From contig NW_004955425.1 in the NCBI RefSeq assembly GCF_000276665.1, positions 21,792,421-21,856,420 of the forward strand: a stretch of DNA of 64,000 nucleotides, written 5' to 3'. The notes under the pieces are model-generated. The model saw nothing but the letters and a program-made list of their open reading frames with translations, had not been told where the DNA came from and made no database searches. The stretch's first letter is position 1. Each line of letters starts with the position of its first letter. The position numbers and the translations under genes were made by a program. Shown here piece after piece: positions 12,331 through 22,689 of this stretch. This DNA comes from Chinchilla lanigera. Its lineage: Eukaryota > Chordata > Mammalia > Rodentia > Chinchillidae.

Positions 12331-12860
12331 AGTGCATTTCCATCTGATTTGCATTTACTTTCTGACCTCTAGCGTCCCCAACAGCTCTTCTTCAGAGTGT
12401 AGCACTATTTCTATAGCTGATCTGGAAGCAGCTCTGTATTTTCAGCAGTTGTCTCTCAGTGTACTCAAAGATGATCATGAAGCAGTCCCCAAACAGCTCA
12501 CAGCAGACTGGGTTGCCCAATGTGCTTCCGGTTCACCGAGACCCCGAGTGTGACTGACACCACAGGGTGCGCTGGGTGTGGAAGAGAAAGTTGCTTCTTG
12601 CTGCAGCTGGCAGTGCTGCCGCATGTGCGCTCCTCGCCGTCTGCCGGGGTGACCAGCAAGGAACTGCCAGCTGTGCTTCGTTTCTGTTTTTCACACCACT
12701 TGAGTCAACATACTCCGGATCTAATGGAATCCAGCTGTGGGACAAACTGCTTCACTATTGTTATCCAAAAGAATCAGAACCAATCTTTACCTGTAGACAG
12801 CTTTCTTCTCTCAAGTCACCTGTCTGAAACAAAATAATAAAGTGTATTAAAAAAATGCCT
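12331..12860 (+). other. Possible transcript end on the plus strand
   Basis: Non-repetitive sequence ending with AATAAA at 12836-12841 and a short A-run. In other mammals HOMER2 lies tail-to-tail with WHAMM, so this could be the end of its 3' UTR. However, no Homer coding sequence was found in the window. A retrocopy is another option. Confidence 0.3.
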
Positions 12861-12986
12861 GTTTTTACCGACAGTGTGTCTGCATGTGCCCTCCTACCCT
12901 TTGCAATATTCAAGGCAAATGTGGGCTTCTTTCTTTAAATGCCCATTTATACAGTAGGTGTTATGCAGGAGGCCCTTTGAAAGGAC

Positions 12987-13070
12987 TTTTTTTTTTGTTA
13001 CCAAAAATCAAACTCAGGACCTTGAGCTTGCCAGGCAGGCACTTGTGCCACTGAGCTATATCCCTGGCCC
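12987..13070 (-). mobile_element. ID/BC1-like SINE (antisense)
   Basis: T-run, ggaccttgagcttgccaggc and ctgagctatatccctggccc: a reversed ID. Confidence 0.88.
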
Positions 13071-13259
13071 CAAAAAAGAATATGTTAAAAAAATATATAT
13101 AGATTGTGATCATTTAAAAAGAGTTGTTACAATCATTTTCATTTCTTTTTCCAAATGTCAAAACTTATTAAGGAATAAATTCAATCTAAAAATGTACCCC
13201 AAACTGCCAGCAGGGTAAAAACCATTCAATGATATCTTTAAAATTCAATACAGAGACTG

Positions 13260-13408
13260 TTTTTTTTTTTTTTTTTTTTTTGAGACAGTGTCTCTCTATA
13301 GTTCAGGCTGGCCTTGAAATTACTTTGTAGCCCTCAAAACTTCAACAAGCCTCCTGCCTCAGCCTTCTTAGTGCTGGTGATTACAGGCATGCACCACCAT
13401 GCCTGGCC
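13260..13408 (-). mobile_element. B1-type SINE (antisense)
   Basis: A long T-run, gagacagtgtctc..., ending in caggcatgcaccaccatgcc. Confidence 0.88.
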
Positions 13409-13469
13409 TATTTTTGTTTTAATGACATTTAGGGGACAGGATAAAAAATAGTCTTTAAATCAATACTTT

Positions 13470-13632
13470 GATGGGTGCAGGATGATAATCCTGCTTGGGA
13501 AGCTGAGGCAGGAAGATCACTGCAAGTTTAAGGCCAGCCTGGGCTACATAGAAAACTTAAGGCTGGTATGAACTGCATAGCAAGATTGTGTCTCCATTAA
13601 GCAATCAATCAACTTTAAAAAAAAAAAAAAAC
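13470..13632 (+). mobile_element. B1-type SINE
   Basis: Diverged head, then gaagctgaggcagg, gccagcctgggctacat and an A-tail at 13618-13632. Confidence 0.82.
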
Positions 13633-13651
13633 AACACTTTTCCAGAACTAT

Positions 13652-13657
13652 TTTATT
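13652..13657 (-). terminator. Candidate distal polyadenylation signal of WHAMM
   Basis: The hexamer AATAAA lies on the minus strand (tttatt on plus). About 20 bases downstream is a run of T on the minus strand, contributed by the A-tail of a plus-strand B1. It fits a cleavage site near 13635 but is unproven. Confidence 0.4.
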
Positions 13658-14491
13658 ATTCAAAGTACTATGTTAAGATATATGAGCTTACCCAAGCACA
13701 GAAATACACACACAAAAGACCTATCTATCAGACAGGAACTGACATGTGTGTGAACAGACTACAGCTACAAGCACCTGAAGTGTGTGAATGAGAGATTACA
13801 TTTTTAATTTAAAATTTAGCAGCTCAAACCACATAAAGTATTTTCCCAAGGAATAAATTTTTGTTTTGGTGGGACATTTCACTTGAACCATGAAATACAT
13901 CCACACTGAGAAAAGTGCTGTTAGTAAATGTGAAGTAAGGACTGCACAGAGAAGCAGACCTGGATTTTGAAGACTTCACACTCCCTCAGAGCTGTGTGGG
14001 CTGGGGCACCACTCAGTGTGACAGCAAGGACTGCAGCCGTGCATGTGAGGTGAAACCCGGGCTCCATTCACAGATGGACGCGGGAGCAGGAGGGGAGGAA
14101 AACACAACAGCACTGGATTTTACACAGGCTGCATATGACAAGGTACTATTTTGGCTCCACTGTGTCAAGTAAAATATTAGTAAAATTAATCTCACATGTT
14201 CATTTTTACTTTCATGTGACTCACACTGTACTTCTAATGCACAACATTATTGCTTAACAATTTTAAGAAAAATCCTATAGGAATCACAGTGGAAAGTGGT
14301 TACAGTCTGTAACTAAACGCATTTCCTCATGTCTACAACCCCCGGGGAAGGAGGAAAAGGGGAGCAGGAGCACTGTTAGCTGTGCCTGCTGCTCCCTGGT
14401 GTGCTCAGTGCTGGGGCCTCAAGCAGGAGCCCCAACCTGGACCCTCACTCTGTACTTCATGAGTTTTAACCAACTCGATATGTTATGCTTT

Positions 14492-14584
14492 GTTTTTTTT
14501 TTTTTTTTTTGGTAACGGGAATCGAACTCATGACCTTGTGCTTGCCAGGCAGGCGCTTGTGCCACTGAGCTATCTCCCCGGCCC
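14492..14584 (-). mobile_element. ID/BC1-like SINE (antisense)
   Basis: T-run then reversed ID ending ctgagctatctccccggccc. The flanks aactcgatat / aactcgacat form a target-site duplication. Confidence 0.9.
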
Positions 14585-16156
14585 AAACTCGACATCTTAA
14601 AGCATGTAAAAGTTTAAAATCTTTAAGAATACAAATATAAATGACAGTTAAAAGCTTTTGACTATTATTCTCCAATCACAAAGCAGTGACCCACCACTCC
14701 TCTAAGTTGTCTGTGTATAACTACAGTAGTCTACAGTCTTTACAGAGTGAATCTGCAGGCACCGGACCTTGTACAGTACGGTAAAACACATAGCCATGAA
14801 CAGCCACCCCCACACCTCCCAACAAAACTCTAAGAAGCTTTCACAGTGGCATACCCATGCACGCTGCTTAGTGTTTGAGATTAACACTAACCACATAGCC
14901 AGCAGCCATAAACAGCCCTTCTGCCAGGTGAGTTACAGAGTGCCACTGCTTTCTAATATCTCTGTGTCTGGCAAATCTGGTGGCGGGAGAAGACAGTCAG
15001 GGCCGTGCAAGGAGAGTGCCAGAAGTAGGCCATGGCAGGCCAGGAGTAATGAAAGAACTGAACACTGTACACACATACATGAAGACCCAGCTGTGGAATT
15101 AATTACCAGTCAGTGACAAAATAGTATCTTTAGGTGCGGGCTTGAGCAGCAACCTGAAAAGTTACAAGCAGGAGGAGACAAGTAACAGTAAGTAGCAAGA
15201 AAGGTAAAGTGGAAATGATTTTATATATGAAGTAGATACACGCATACATACACATGTGCACTCTTCTACAAAGCAGAGTGTCATATGGACAAGCAAAGGG
15301 TTTCAAATTATTTTGGGATCCAAAAAACCAGAAAGCCATATAAAATGATTATAATTAAGGCTTCTGTATGTAACAGCCTTGACCAAAATACTACTGCACA
15401 GAATATTACTGACCCTACACTAAATCACAGTGAGGCAATGTGGACCAAGAAGATGGTCATTTTTATGGTGTTAAGAGTGATGCAGGTGTCACTGGGGTGT
15501 GGCAGGTGGAGAGACACTAGAAGGTCATTTCCTGACAGACACATGCCCAAAGGAAACACGAGACAGGACCAAAGAATATCGTTTGATACAACCAAGTAAT
15601 ATTGTTCAGAATGTACCAATATTTAAAAACTGACATAACTGACATTTTTTGTTCCAAGTCTTCAAAATCCAGTTGTGTATCTGCATACAACTTAAGACTC
15701 TCTAAGCCAGAAATCTTCATTTTTAACAAGTTGCAGTTAGCTCTTGAATGAATACTGTTAAGAATCACAGTGTTAACCAGTATGTTAAAATATCCTTAAT
15801 TTCCTTCTAGAACTTTGGTCTTTTTCTTTTGGTCAATGCTGTGAAGAACAAACAAAAATAAGGACACGTCTGCACAAGATACTGCAATTTTGTTGTGGTA
15901 ATTACCAATCCTGTACACTTCATTTATAGCTTGTGGTATCTGTAGATTCAATAATTTGTGCCACTTTACGTACTGTAGCTAGCTTATTAAAAGGAACGCC
16001 ACATGTGCAAGCAAAGATAATGTTAGCAGGCATGGAGCCTCAAGATCATTATGCAAGTCTCCTACATTCATGAACTACAGCCTTGAATGTATGTAGACAA
16101 CGCAGTAATTGTGATGTGCTAGAGTAGTTTTAAAGATTTAGAAAGCTACATGATCA

Positions 16157-16311
16157 GTGGGACATGGTGGTGCATGCCTGTAATCTCAGCACTTGGGAGG
16201 TGGAGGCAGGAGGATGGTTGAGAGTTTGAGGCCAGCCTGGGCTACAAAGTGAGTTTAAGGCCAGCCTGAATTACACAGGGAGACCGTCTCAAAAAACAAA
16301 ACGAAACAAAA
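16157..16311 (+). mobile_element. B1-type SINE
   Basis: Full B1 (gggacatggtggtgcatgcc to ctcaaaaaacaaaac) with internal duplication. The flanking agaaagcta repeats fit a target-site duplication. Confidence 0.9.
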
Positions 16312-16500
16312 AGAAAGCTATATCCTTAGCAAATGCAGTAATTTTACTAGACTGATTTGAGAAACTCTTTTGCAGAAAGCTAATACATCGAAACTCAAAA
16401 TGTGTAAGCAAAGTATTTCAGTTAGAAAAAAGCCTTTTTTATTTAAGGCAAGAGTGAGATTGTCCCTTTACTTGGAATATAGCTTCACTGTAGAAATTCT

Positions 16501-16596
16501 TTTTTTTTTCTTCTTCTGGTATCAGGAATCGAACTCACAACCTTGTGCTTACCAGACAAGGTAAGTGCTGTGCCGCTGAGCTAAATCCCCAGCCCC
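16501..16596 (-). mobile_element. ID/BC1-like SINE (antisense)
   Basis: Reversed ID between two copies of cactgtagaaattctt (16486-16501 and 16597-16612). Confidence 0.93.
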
Positions 16597-16672
16597 CACT
16601 GTAGAAATTCTTAATGAGCAAAATATAAAAAAAAAAAAAACATTTAGATATAGCCCTTAAAAAGTGTTTTTT

Positions 16673-16840
16673 GCCAGGCGTGGTGGTGCACACCTGCAAT
16701 CCCAGCACTTAGGAGACTGAAGAGGATAGTTGGGAGTTTGCCTGGGTTGCAAAAGTGAGCTCAAGGCCACCCTGAACTGTATAGGAGACCCTGTCCCAAA
16801 AAAAGACAAAATAGATAGATAGATAAATAAATAAATAAAA
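16673..16840 (+). mobile_element. B1-type SINE with (GATA)/(AATA) tail
   Basis: gccaggcgtggtggtgcaca to ccctgtcccaaaa, then a simple tail of agat and aaat units. The flanks aaaaagtgttt / aaaaagtgctt fit a target-site duplication. Confidence 0.9.
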
Positions 16841-16998
16841 AGTGCTTTGTGTGTTCTATTAGTTTCAGTAAACTATAGAATTAAGATCTGAACTTCACAC
16901 GTCTGTGATCCATTCTACGGCTGGGCTGTCTAAATGGGCCCCACCAGCCAATACAAGCACTACTACTGAACGCTGCCAAAGACAGCGGCATTTACTTG

Positions 16999-17306
16999 TC
17001 AGTTCTCCCAGTCTGTACAGGGTAAGGCCTCCTCCTCGTCCTCCGACTCGGGGGATGCTTCTTTAATTCTTCTCAGCGCTTCATGGATGCTCCGTGTGAG
17101 GGGGTCTGTGTCGGGCAGCAGTGTGAAAGACTCTCTCAAAACTTCTTTTTGTACCTTCTTCAACTTGACACCTTTCCTTATTTGTGCCAAGATATTATTA
17201 CTATCATCTTCATCAGGGAAAGGAGGCAGAGTTCGTTGTTCAACCTTTCTCAGGTGAAAACTACCACGCTTCAGGGATGCTAGCACTTCATCCATGGGCG
17301 AGCTCA
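16999..17306 (-). CDS. WHAMM: WHAMM last coding exon (exon 10): WH2-WH2-CA tail
   Basis: Two bases complete the Val codon split with exon 9. Then come 101 codons and TGA at 16999-17001. The acceptor is ttttccaaag|TGAGCT. In order it encodes a first WH2-like motif (MDEVLASLKRG...LRKV), a second WH2 motif (NNILAQIRKGVKLKKV), the amphipathic central motif (LTRSIHEALRRIKEAS), and an acidic tail ending in a conserved Trp (EDEEEALPCTDWEN). These motifs bring actin monomers and Arp2/3 together to nucleate branched actin. The ending distinguishes WHAMM from JMY. An open frame runs upstream into the intron through an ID SINE tail and is not coding. Confidence 0.97.
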
Positions 17307-17363
17307 CTTTGGAAAATGAAAGAGAACAATCACAGTTAGGACTGTGCTTCAAGTCAATCTCTG

Positions 17364-17567
17364 TTTGTTTGTTTGTTTTTGTTTTTCTTCCGGTACCAGG
17401 AATTGAACTCACGACCTTGCGCTTGCCAGGCAGGTGCTTTGCCGCTGAGTTAAATCCCCAGCCCTAAAATAGGAAGTTTTTTTTGTTTTTTGGTACCAGG
17501 AATTGAACTCAGGACCTTGTGCTTGCCAGACAGGCACTTATGCCACTGAGCTATATCCCTGGTGCTC
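17364..17567 (-). mobile_element. Pair of ID SINEs inserted in the same orientation
   Basis: Two reversed IDs lie head to tail (17364-17466 and 17475-17567). The whole pair is bounded by the perfect 15-bp repeat tcaagtcaatctctg at 17349-17363 and 17568-17582. They sit only about 60 bases from the WHAMM exon 10 acceptor and are in the sense orientation for WHAMM. Confidence 0.9.
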
Positions 17568-17589
17568 TCAAGTCAATCTCTGAACACTA

Positions 17590-18730
17590 GCATCCTGGAC
17601 TATAATAACCCAGATGTGGAAATTCCAGCTACAAGTGGAACCATCAACTGTGGGCAGAGGCTGTCAGAACAGACAGAACCCTGTTCCGCCCTCATTTAAA
17701 AACTCCTGACAATGAGAGGGCAGGCACTGCTGCTCCTCTTGCCATCTTCCCAGAGCAGAGCAGATCAGTGAGAAGACTGAGCCAGAGGCACTCTCAGCAT
17801 GGCTGCGGAGACTTTCCTGTTCAAACAGGACTGGGTTAGACTTCCACCCAAAAAAACATTCTCTCACTGTGCTGATTGTGCTTTGAAATTTTACTCACAC
17901 TGTGGTAAGAAATAAAATAAATGTAAGATACAATTAAAATGTAAGATGCAAACTGCCTTATATCAACTTGTCCTGGGTAAACTGAAAGCTTCTCAAAGGT
18001 CATGAAAGCTCTATGTCACACTAAACCCCTCCGTTATTTTTGGAGGAAACTTTACTAAAGGTATTTGACATGTAACAAATTGCACATATTCTCTCCATTC
18101 TTTGCCTTTTGTACAAGAACATAATAAAGTACTTAATACCGAAATATGACCAACTGTTACATGATCTTGCTAATGTCTCTCCTCCTCCACCCTCGGCCAT
18201 GGTTGTAGTGATGGACCCCGGGCTTCACACTGAGCTGCACTCCTAGCCTTTTACATTTTCTATTTTAAGACAGGGGCTCATTATATTGCCCATGCTGAGC
18301 TTTAACTTGCCTCCCTCCTGTCTCAGCCCCTCACAGAATGAGGATTACAGGTGTGTGCCACTCTGCCTGGCTCTTTTGACACTTCCTTGAATATTTTCCC
18401 TCCTCCTCGCTAGTTCTTTGGACTGAATGTACTTCATACATTCAGGCAAGTGGTCCACTGCTGAGCTACACTCCCCCTACTTTATTTCCTAGTTTTAAAA
18501 TCAGATTTTTTCTACAGGTCAAAATGAACTACCATCATAGGTCAAATGTCATTATGTCAGGAAACACAAACATGGCAATGACTCACGATGGCCCACATCT
18601 GTGTGTGTCTACATATTTGATGCTGCAGGCTGGTAAGAATTCTCCTCTGCTATGACCTTGAGACCAGGAGCTATCAATTAATGTCTTGAGGTCTATGTAG
18701 CCGGTGGTCACAAGAACATCTGCATAGCTT
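17590..18730. other. WHAMM intron 9 with old SINE remnants
   Basis: Mostly unique sequence. Reversed ID-like remnants lie near 18195-18250 and 18430-18480, and an old reversed B1 at 18255-18375 (aagacaggggctcattat...ggattacaggtgtgtgcc). Confidence 0.6.
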
Positions 18731-18732
18731 AC

Positions 18733-19336
18733 CTCTCCTCCTCTGCAAGCCTTCTGCAGTCTTCCTGAGCTTTCTCCGGGCACTGAGCAGCTGGCTGCTG
18801 TCAAAGAGGTGTGCTGAGGGGGCGCTGGCTGACTTCGAGATCCTCTTCTCGGTCTCATCCTTCCCGGGCAGCCCTATTTCCAGTGTCTCTGCAGTGACAG
18901 CACTGTCCTTTGCAATAGGCAGAGGTGGAGGTGGTGGTGGGGGGGGCGGGGGCGGCAGGAGTGTGGGAGGAACTGGTGCTGGTAGTGGATGTGCAGTGAC
19001 AGAATGTGGTCTGAGGTCATTACTATTCAAAAGTGGAAGAGAGGCAGTGGGAGGTGGTTCAGAGGTGGCCCCACTGAGAGGTAATGACACGGCTTCAAGT
19101 TGTGCTAGTGAAGAGTCTTCAAACTGTGCAAGGCTCCGGAGTCCCTGGGGTGCTGCTGCTGGCTGTGAGGGCCCAGGCTGGCCGCAGCCTCCCTCCTGCT
19201 CGCTGGGCTCTCCCTGTAGTGGCCCCGGCGCAGAGTCACACTGGTCCTCCCGTGGCACGGGGCTCACTGCACTCCTCCTCCTTGCGTGAGCCGGTCGTAA
19301 CCTGGTTGACTTGAGTATGACTTGTCCAGGATACTT
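18733..19336 (-). CDS. WHAMM: WHAMM coding exon (exon 9), linker and polyproline
   Basis: The exon has 201 codons plus one base. It starts KYPGQVILKSTRLRPAHARR after acceptor ttgtttag|AAGTAT and ends AEGLQRRR before donor GGAGAG|gtaagc. The first half is a low-complexity Ser/Gln/Gly linker. A run of prolines (11 in a row, preceded by PAPVPPTLL) follows and is the expected profilin/SH3 ligand. After it come SASAPSAHLFDSSQLL and a basic stretch leading to the WH2 region. The linker differs clearly from human, as is usual for this disordered part. Confidence 0.95.
18918..18960 (+). other. G-rich tract opposite the polyproline codons
   Basis: The plus strand reads ggtggaggtggtggtggggggggcgggggcggcagg, the complement of the WHAMM proline codons. 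Several runs of three or more G could fold as a G-quadruplex on the template strand. Confidence 0.5.
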
Positions 19337-19344
19337 CTAAACAA

Positions 19345-19952
19345 GCAAAGGTGATCACAAATGGGTGTCACATTAAACCATGACATGCGAACAAATGCCT
19401 ACTGATTTCCTCTTTCAACTCAAAAGTTGTTTTGGATCTTACTTGATTTTTCAGGAAAGTAATAAAACTAGAATACCAATGCCTAATACTTCTCCAGCAA
19501 TTACCATAATCCTTTTATTATTTATCAGATATGATAAGGTATGTCAAGGCCTCATCTACTTAAGAAGCCAACTGTTCAAAATTAGATAGTATCAACAAAA
19601 ATGTAAGGAACTAATTCAAATGGAAAAATAAATTAGATATAAAATATGCAACATAATAAAACATCTGCTACTGGTATTTTCAAATCTGCTATTTTTTCCT
19701 TTTTAAAAAAGGTTACTTGGTGTGTCAGGAGGCCCTCTGAAGACGATGGGATGTGGTGGGAGCCTGACCAGCAGCCTCGCTGTGCAGCTCTCACTGTGGG
19801 AAGCCCTGGCCCAGCAGGTGTGTGTGCAGGAGCCACTTCTGGAACAGCCTCTGTGAACCCTGCCTGCTACTCCTGTTCCTGTGGTGATGCCCGGGCTCAC
19901 TCCAAGCTCAGATGCCCCTGTGGTGAGTGGACCTGGCAGCCCTGAAGTGAGG
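19345..19952. other. WHAMM intron 8, unique part
   Basis: No repeats, exons or RNA genes recognised. Confidence 0.4.
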
Positions 19953-20086
19953 CTCTAGCACTAGGGAGGCTGAGGCAGGATCACTGTGGGTTTGAAGCCA
20001 GCCTGGGCTACATAGTGAGTTCAAAGCCAGCCTGGGCTACACAGCAAGGCCCTGTGTCCGATCAACCAATATAAAATAATAAAAAA
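19953..20086 (+). mobile_element. B1-type SINE ending at the assembly gap
   Basis: gggaggctgaggcagg, a doubled gccagcctgggctacat and ccctgtgtcc, followed by an A/T-rich tail that runs into Ns. Confidence 0.85.
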
Positions 20087-20186
20087 NNNNNNNNNNNNNN
20101 NNNNNNNNNNNNNNNNNNNNNNNNNNNNNNNNNNNNNNNNNNNNNNNNNNNNNNNNNNNNNNNNNNNNNNNNNNNNNNNNNNNNNN
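20087..20186. other. Assembly gap (100 N)
   Basis: Exactly 100 unknown bases, so the true size is probably unknown. Both sides are ATAAA-rich, suggesting that an A-rich SINE tail or microsatellite broke the assembly. Confidence 1.
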
Positions 20187-20295
20187 ATAAAATAAAATGG
20201 AAAGTTTTAAACAGGAACGCTGTGGTTATAATATGCTCCAAACAGAAATCCTGCAACAGAAATGCATGTGAAGCTGTTTCAAAGCAATGAAAGCT

Positions 20296-20440
20296 AGGCT
20301 GGCGGCACATGTTTAAAATACCACCACTCGGGAGGCTGAGGCAGGAAGACTGTGGGTTCTATGGCAAGTGTGGGCTTCATAGTGAGTTCAAAACCAATTT
20401 GGAGGATATAGCAAGACTCTCTCAAAAAAAAAAAAACAAA
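20296..20440 (+). mobile_element. B1-type SINE
   Basis: ggctggcggcacatgtttaaaatacc, cgggaggctgaggcagg and ctctctcaaaaaaaaaaaa. It lies about 75 bases from the WHAMM exon 8 donor. Confidence 0.85.
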
Positions 20441-20515
20441 ACAAAACCAAGTAATAGAAACAAAGAACAAAAGAACAGAAAAGGCAATGAGAAGCAACGA
20501 GAAGTAGGTCATTAC

Positions 20516-20611
20516 CTGCTTGAACATCCGGAGTCTGTCCAGTGTCCTCTGTCTCTCCTGACTCACCCAGGCACTTTTTTTTTCCTCTTCATCATGTAAT
20601 CTTTCTCTTTT
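20516..20611 (-). CDS. WHAMM: WHAMM coding exon (exon 8)
   Basis: There are 32 codons from KRERLHDEEEKKSAWVSQER to DRLRMFKQ. The acceptor is gtttaccag|AAAAGAG and the donor AAGCAG|gtaatg. It is phase 0 at both ends. The very basic and acidic residues close the coiled coil just before the proline-rich region. The 100-N gap lies in the intron about 330 bases from its donor side. Confidence 0.95.
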
Positions 20612-20681
20612 CTGGTAAACAAGAATATTTCATTATGCTGTGCGGGCAGGAGTGGGGTTTAATGAACACGCTGTGTTTTTG

Positions 20682-20795
20682 TTTTCCAAGACGAGATCAG
20701 GTCTTGTAGCCCAGACTGGCTCCAAACCAGGATCCTCCTGCCTCAGCCTCTCAAGTGCTGGGATTGTGGGTGTGTACTATGACTCCTGGCCTGAA
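20682..20795 (-). mobile_element. B1-type SINE (antisense)
   Basis: gacgagatcaggtcttgtagccc to gtgctgggattgtgggtg, reversed and diverged. Confidence 0.8.
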
Positions 20796-20974
20796 ATGCA
20801 AAGCTGTAACCCTGTTATACAATTCACTGTGATATGATGAACTAAAATATAATCATCTCAACTAAAAATTGCTTTTAACTTGATTTGGCCTTAAACAATT
20901 TTAGAATAAAATACTTCAAACATGCCATATTCCACTAACTCAAATACAGTTGACTTTAAATATAAAATTAAAAC

Positions 20975-21170
20975 CAAATGTGGTGGACTATGCCTGTAAC
21001 CCCAGCACTTTGGGAGGTTGATGTAGGAGGATTCTAAATCCAGCCCAGCTTGACGAACACCGTGATTACTGAAACCCTGCCTAAAAGTTTAAAAAAAAAA
21101 AGGATGGGGAATGTAGTAGCTCAGTTCAAAGACCCTAGGATTCCATCCCTAATACTGGAAAAATGATATT
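20975..21170 (+). mobile_element. Old B1 and ID-like SINE pair
   Basis: B1 head atgtggtggactatgcctgtaaccccagc with A-run near 21090-21100. Then a weak ID-like stretch follows (ggggaatgtagtagctcag...ggattccatccctaatact). Confidence 0.7.
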
Positions 21171-21264
21171 TTTTTTGAAAAGTTAGCAACTACTTGCTTA
21201 ATGATTTAGATACTATATACATTTCCACCAAACTAACCAACAGGTAGGAAAAACATGCTTCTCT

Positions 21265-21362
21265 GGGCATGATGCTGTGCACCTGTAATCCATACATTCA
21301 GGAAGCTGAGGCAGGAGGACTGCCATGATTTTGCAAGACCCTTTCTCATATGAAGCAAAACA
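21265..21362 (+). mobile_element. B1-type SINE, short
   Basis: gggcatgatgctgtgcacctgtaatcc to accctttctcata, without the second internal copy. Confidence 0.75.
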
Positions 21363-21369
21363 AAATATG

Positions 21370-22538
21370 CTTCAAAGGTTATTCATGAAACAATTGGCTT
21401 AACATTGCACTACACAGCTGGCAGTTATCTATTCAGAAATTTAAAACTTTTCCCATATTGTGAATCATCTAAAAAGTATATAATACAACCTTAATTTGGC
21501 AGAATGCATCTTAGTTAAACAAATGAGAGGTAGATGACTCTCCAGTAAGTAAACTGGCTATGACTGTTTTCCTGCTTTGTTTTTCAAAAACTGGAGAGGG
21601 GACCAGTAAACCTGGCAATTTCACATGGAAATTAACCTGCCTCTCCCATGCTTTCCCACCTTCCTTTTGAAATCCACTCAACGCTCTTATCCCACTGCCG
21701 CACCCCGCATTCCCAGCACTGTGTCCAGGGAAAGCTGTCAGTAATGAGAAGCTAGGGTGATCAGGACACGCACTTCTTTTCAATTCCTTAAAAAACAGGC
21801 GGGGGCGGGGGGGCAGATAAACTATGGATGAAAACAACCAAGAAAGTTAGATGATAGGCTATTTTAAGATATAATTCAGTAACATAATACTTATTTACAC
21901 AAAAGGATATAAAAATCTCAGAGCCTGAAATATATTAACATGTACCGAAAGTACAAAGAGCAGCATAAAATGAGCAAACCTGAACAACCTGAACAAAATG
22001 AACAACCCCCTACATTACTAAAAATGGAAACTCAGCAGGGCAAGGGTCCTGCCATTGTTCTGATCATCTCAGTGACTGCGCTGAAATTATCATTAAACTG
22101 GACGGCCACAAAGTACTGGCAGGGAACCTTCGAATTAAAAATAGTAAGGCATCATAATTTTTCTTTTCTTTCTTAAAACCAACTGGAAACAAAGGGAATT
22201 TAAGAAGAAAACACTACCTCGAAATAAAACAAGACACCACTAACCTGAAGCTACATATGATGGTGCTGACTGCCAAGTGCAATCGATTTCTGACTAGAAG
22301 AAGAGACAGTACTGAGTCACCTTTAGATCCGTGCTATAAGAGAAAATTCTCTACAAAATAAACACTGAAAAATCCATCAGCTATCATCAGCTGAGAATGG
22401 TCTTCTACATGATTCCTCTACAGAATAATCAACGTGCAATATGGATGGAAGAGGAGGAAAAAGACAATACAGTACTGTATTTTATTTTCAGTAACCTTTC
22501 CCTGCTGAAGAAAAATGTAGTGTGTGAGGCAGGTTAAA
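21370..22538. other. WHAMM intron 7 (32.1-20.6 kb), unique part
   Basis: No exons recognised. A G-run (ggcgggggcggggggg) lies near 21798-21813. Confidence 0.4.
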
Positions 22539-22551
22539 GAAAGGAGGATGT

Positions 22552-22675
22552 GGCTAGGTGTGATGGCACACACCTGTAATCCCAGTATTCAGGAGGCTGA
22601 GGCAGGAGGATAGCCATGAGTTCGAGGCCAGCCTGAACTGCATAGTGAGACCCTGTCTCAAAAACAAAAAACCAA
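22552..22675 (+). mobile_element. B1-type SINE
   Basis: gctaggtgtgatggcacaca to ccctgtctcaaaaacaaaa. The perfect 13-bp flank gaaaggaggatgt (22539-22551 and 22676-22688) is the target-site duplication. Confidence 0.93.
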
Positions 22676-22689
22676 GAAAGGAGGATGTA

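Larger units (their letters stand above)
13635..16998 (-). other. WHAMM: Probable WHAMM 3' UTR
   Basis: This is non-coding sequence after the WHAMM stop codon. A minus-strand AATAAA sits at 13652-13657, with U-rich sequence just beyond. That would give a UTR of about 3.4 kb. A nearer AATAAA on the same strand at about 16438-16443 could give a short form. The block contains two B1 and two ID SINEs. The distal end is an inference from signal position only. Confidence 0.5.

Noticed and set aside
17307..17412. Upstream extension of the WHAMM exon 10 frame to an ATG at 17410-17412
   Set aside because: The extension lies in intron and ID SINE sequence. A good acceptor and matching phase at 17306 fix the exon start.
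16999..19336. Assignment of the gene to the paralogue JMY
   Set aside because: The C-terminus ends in CTDWEN with NNILAQIRKG, which is WHAMM. JMY has a different WH2 spacing and ending.
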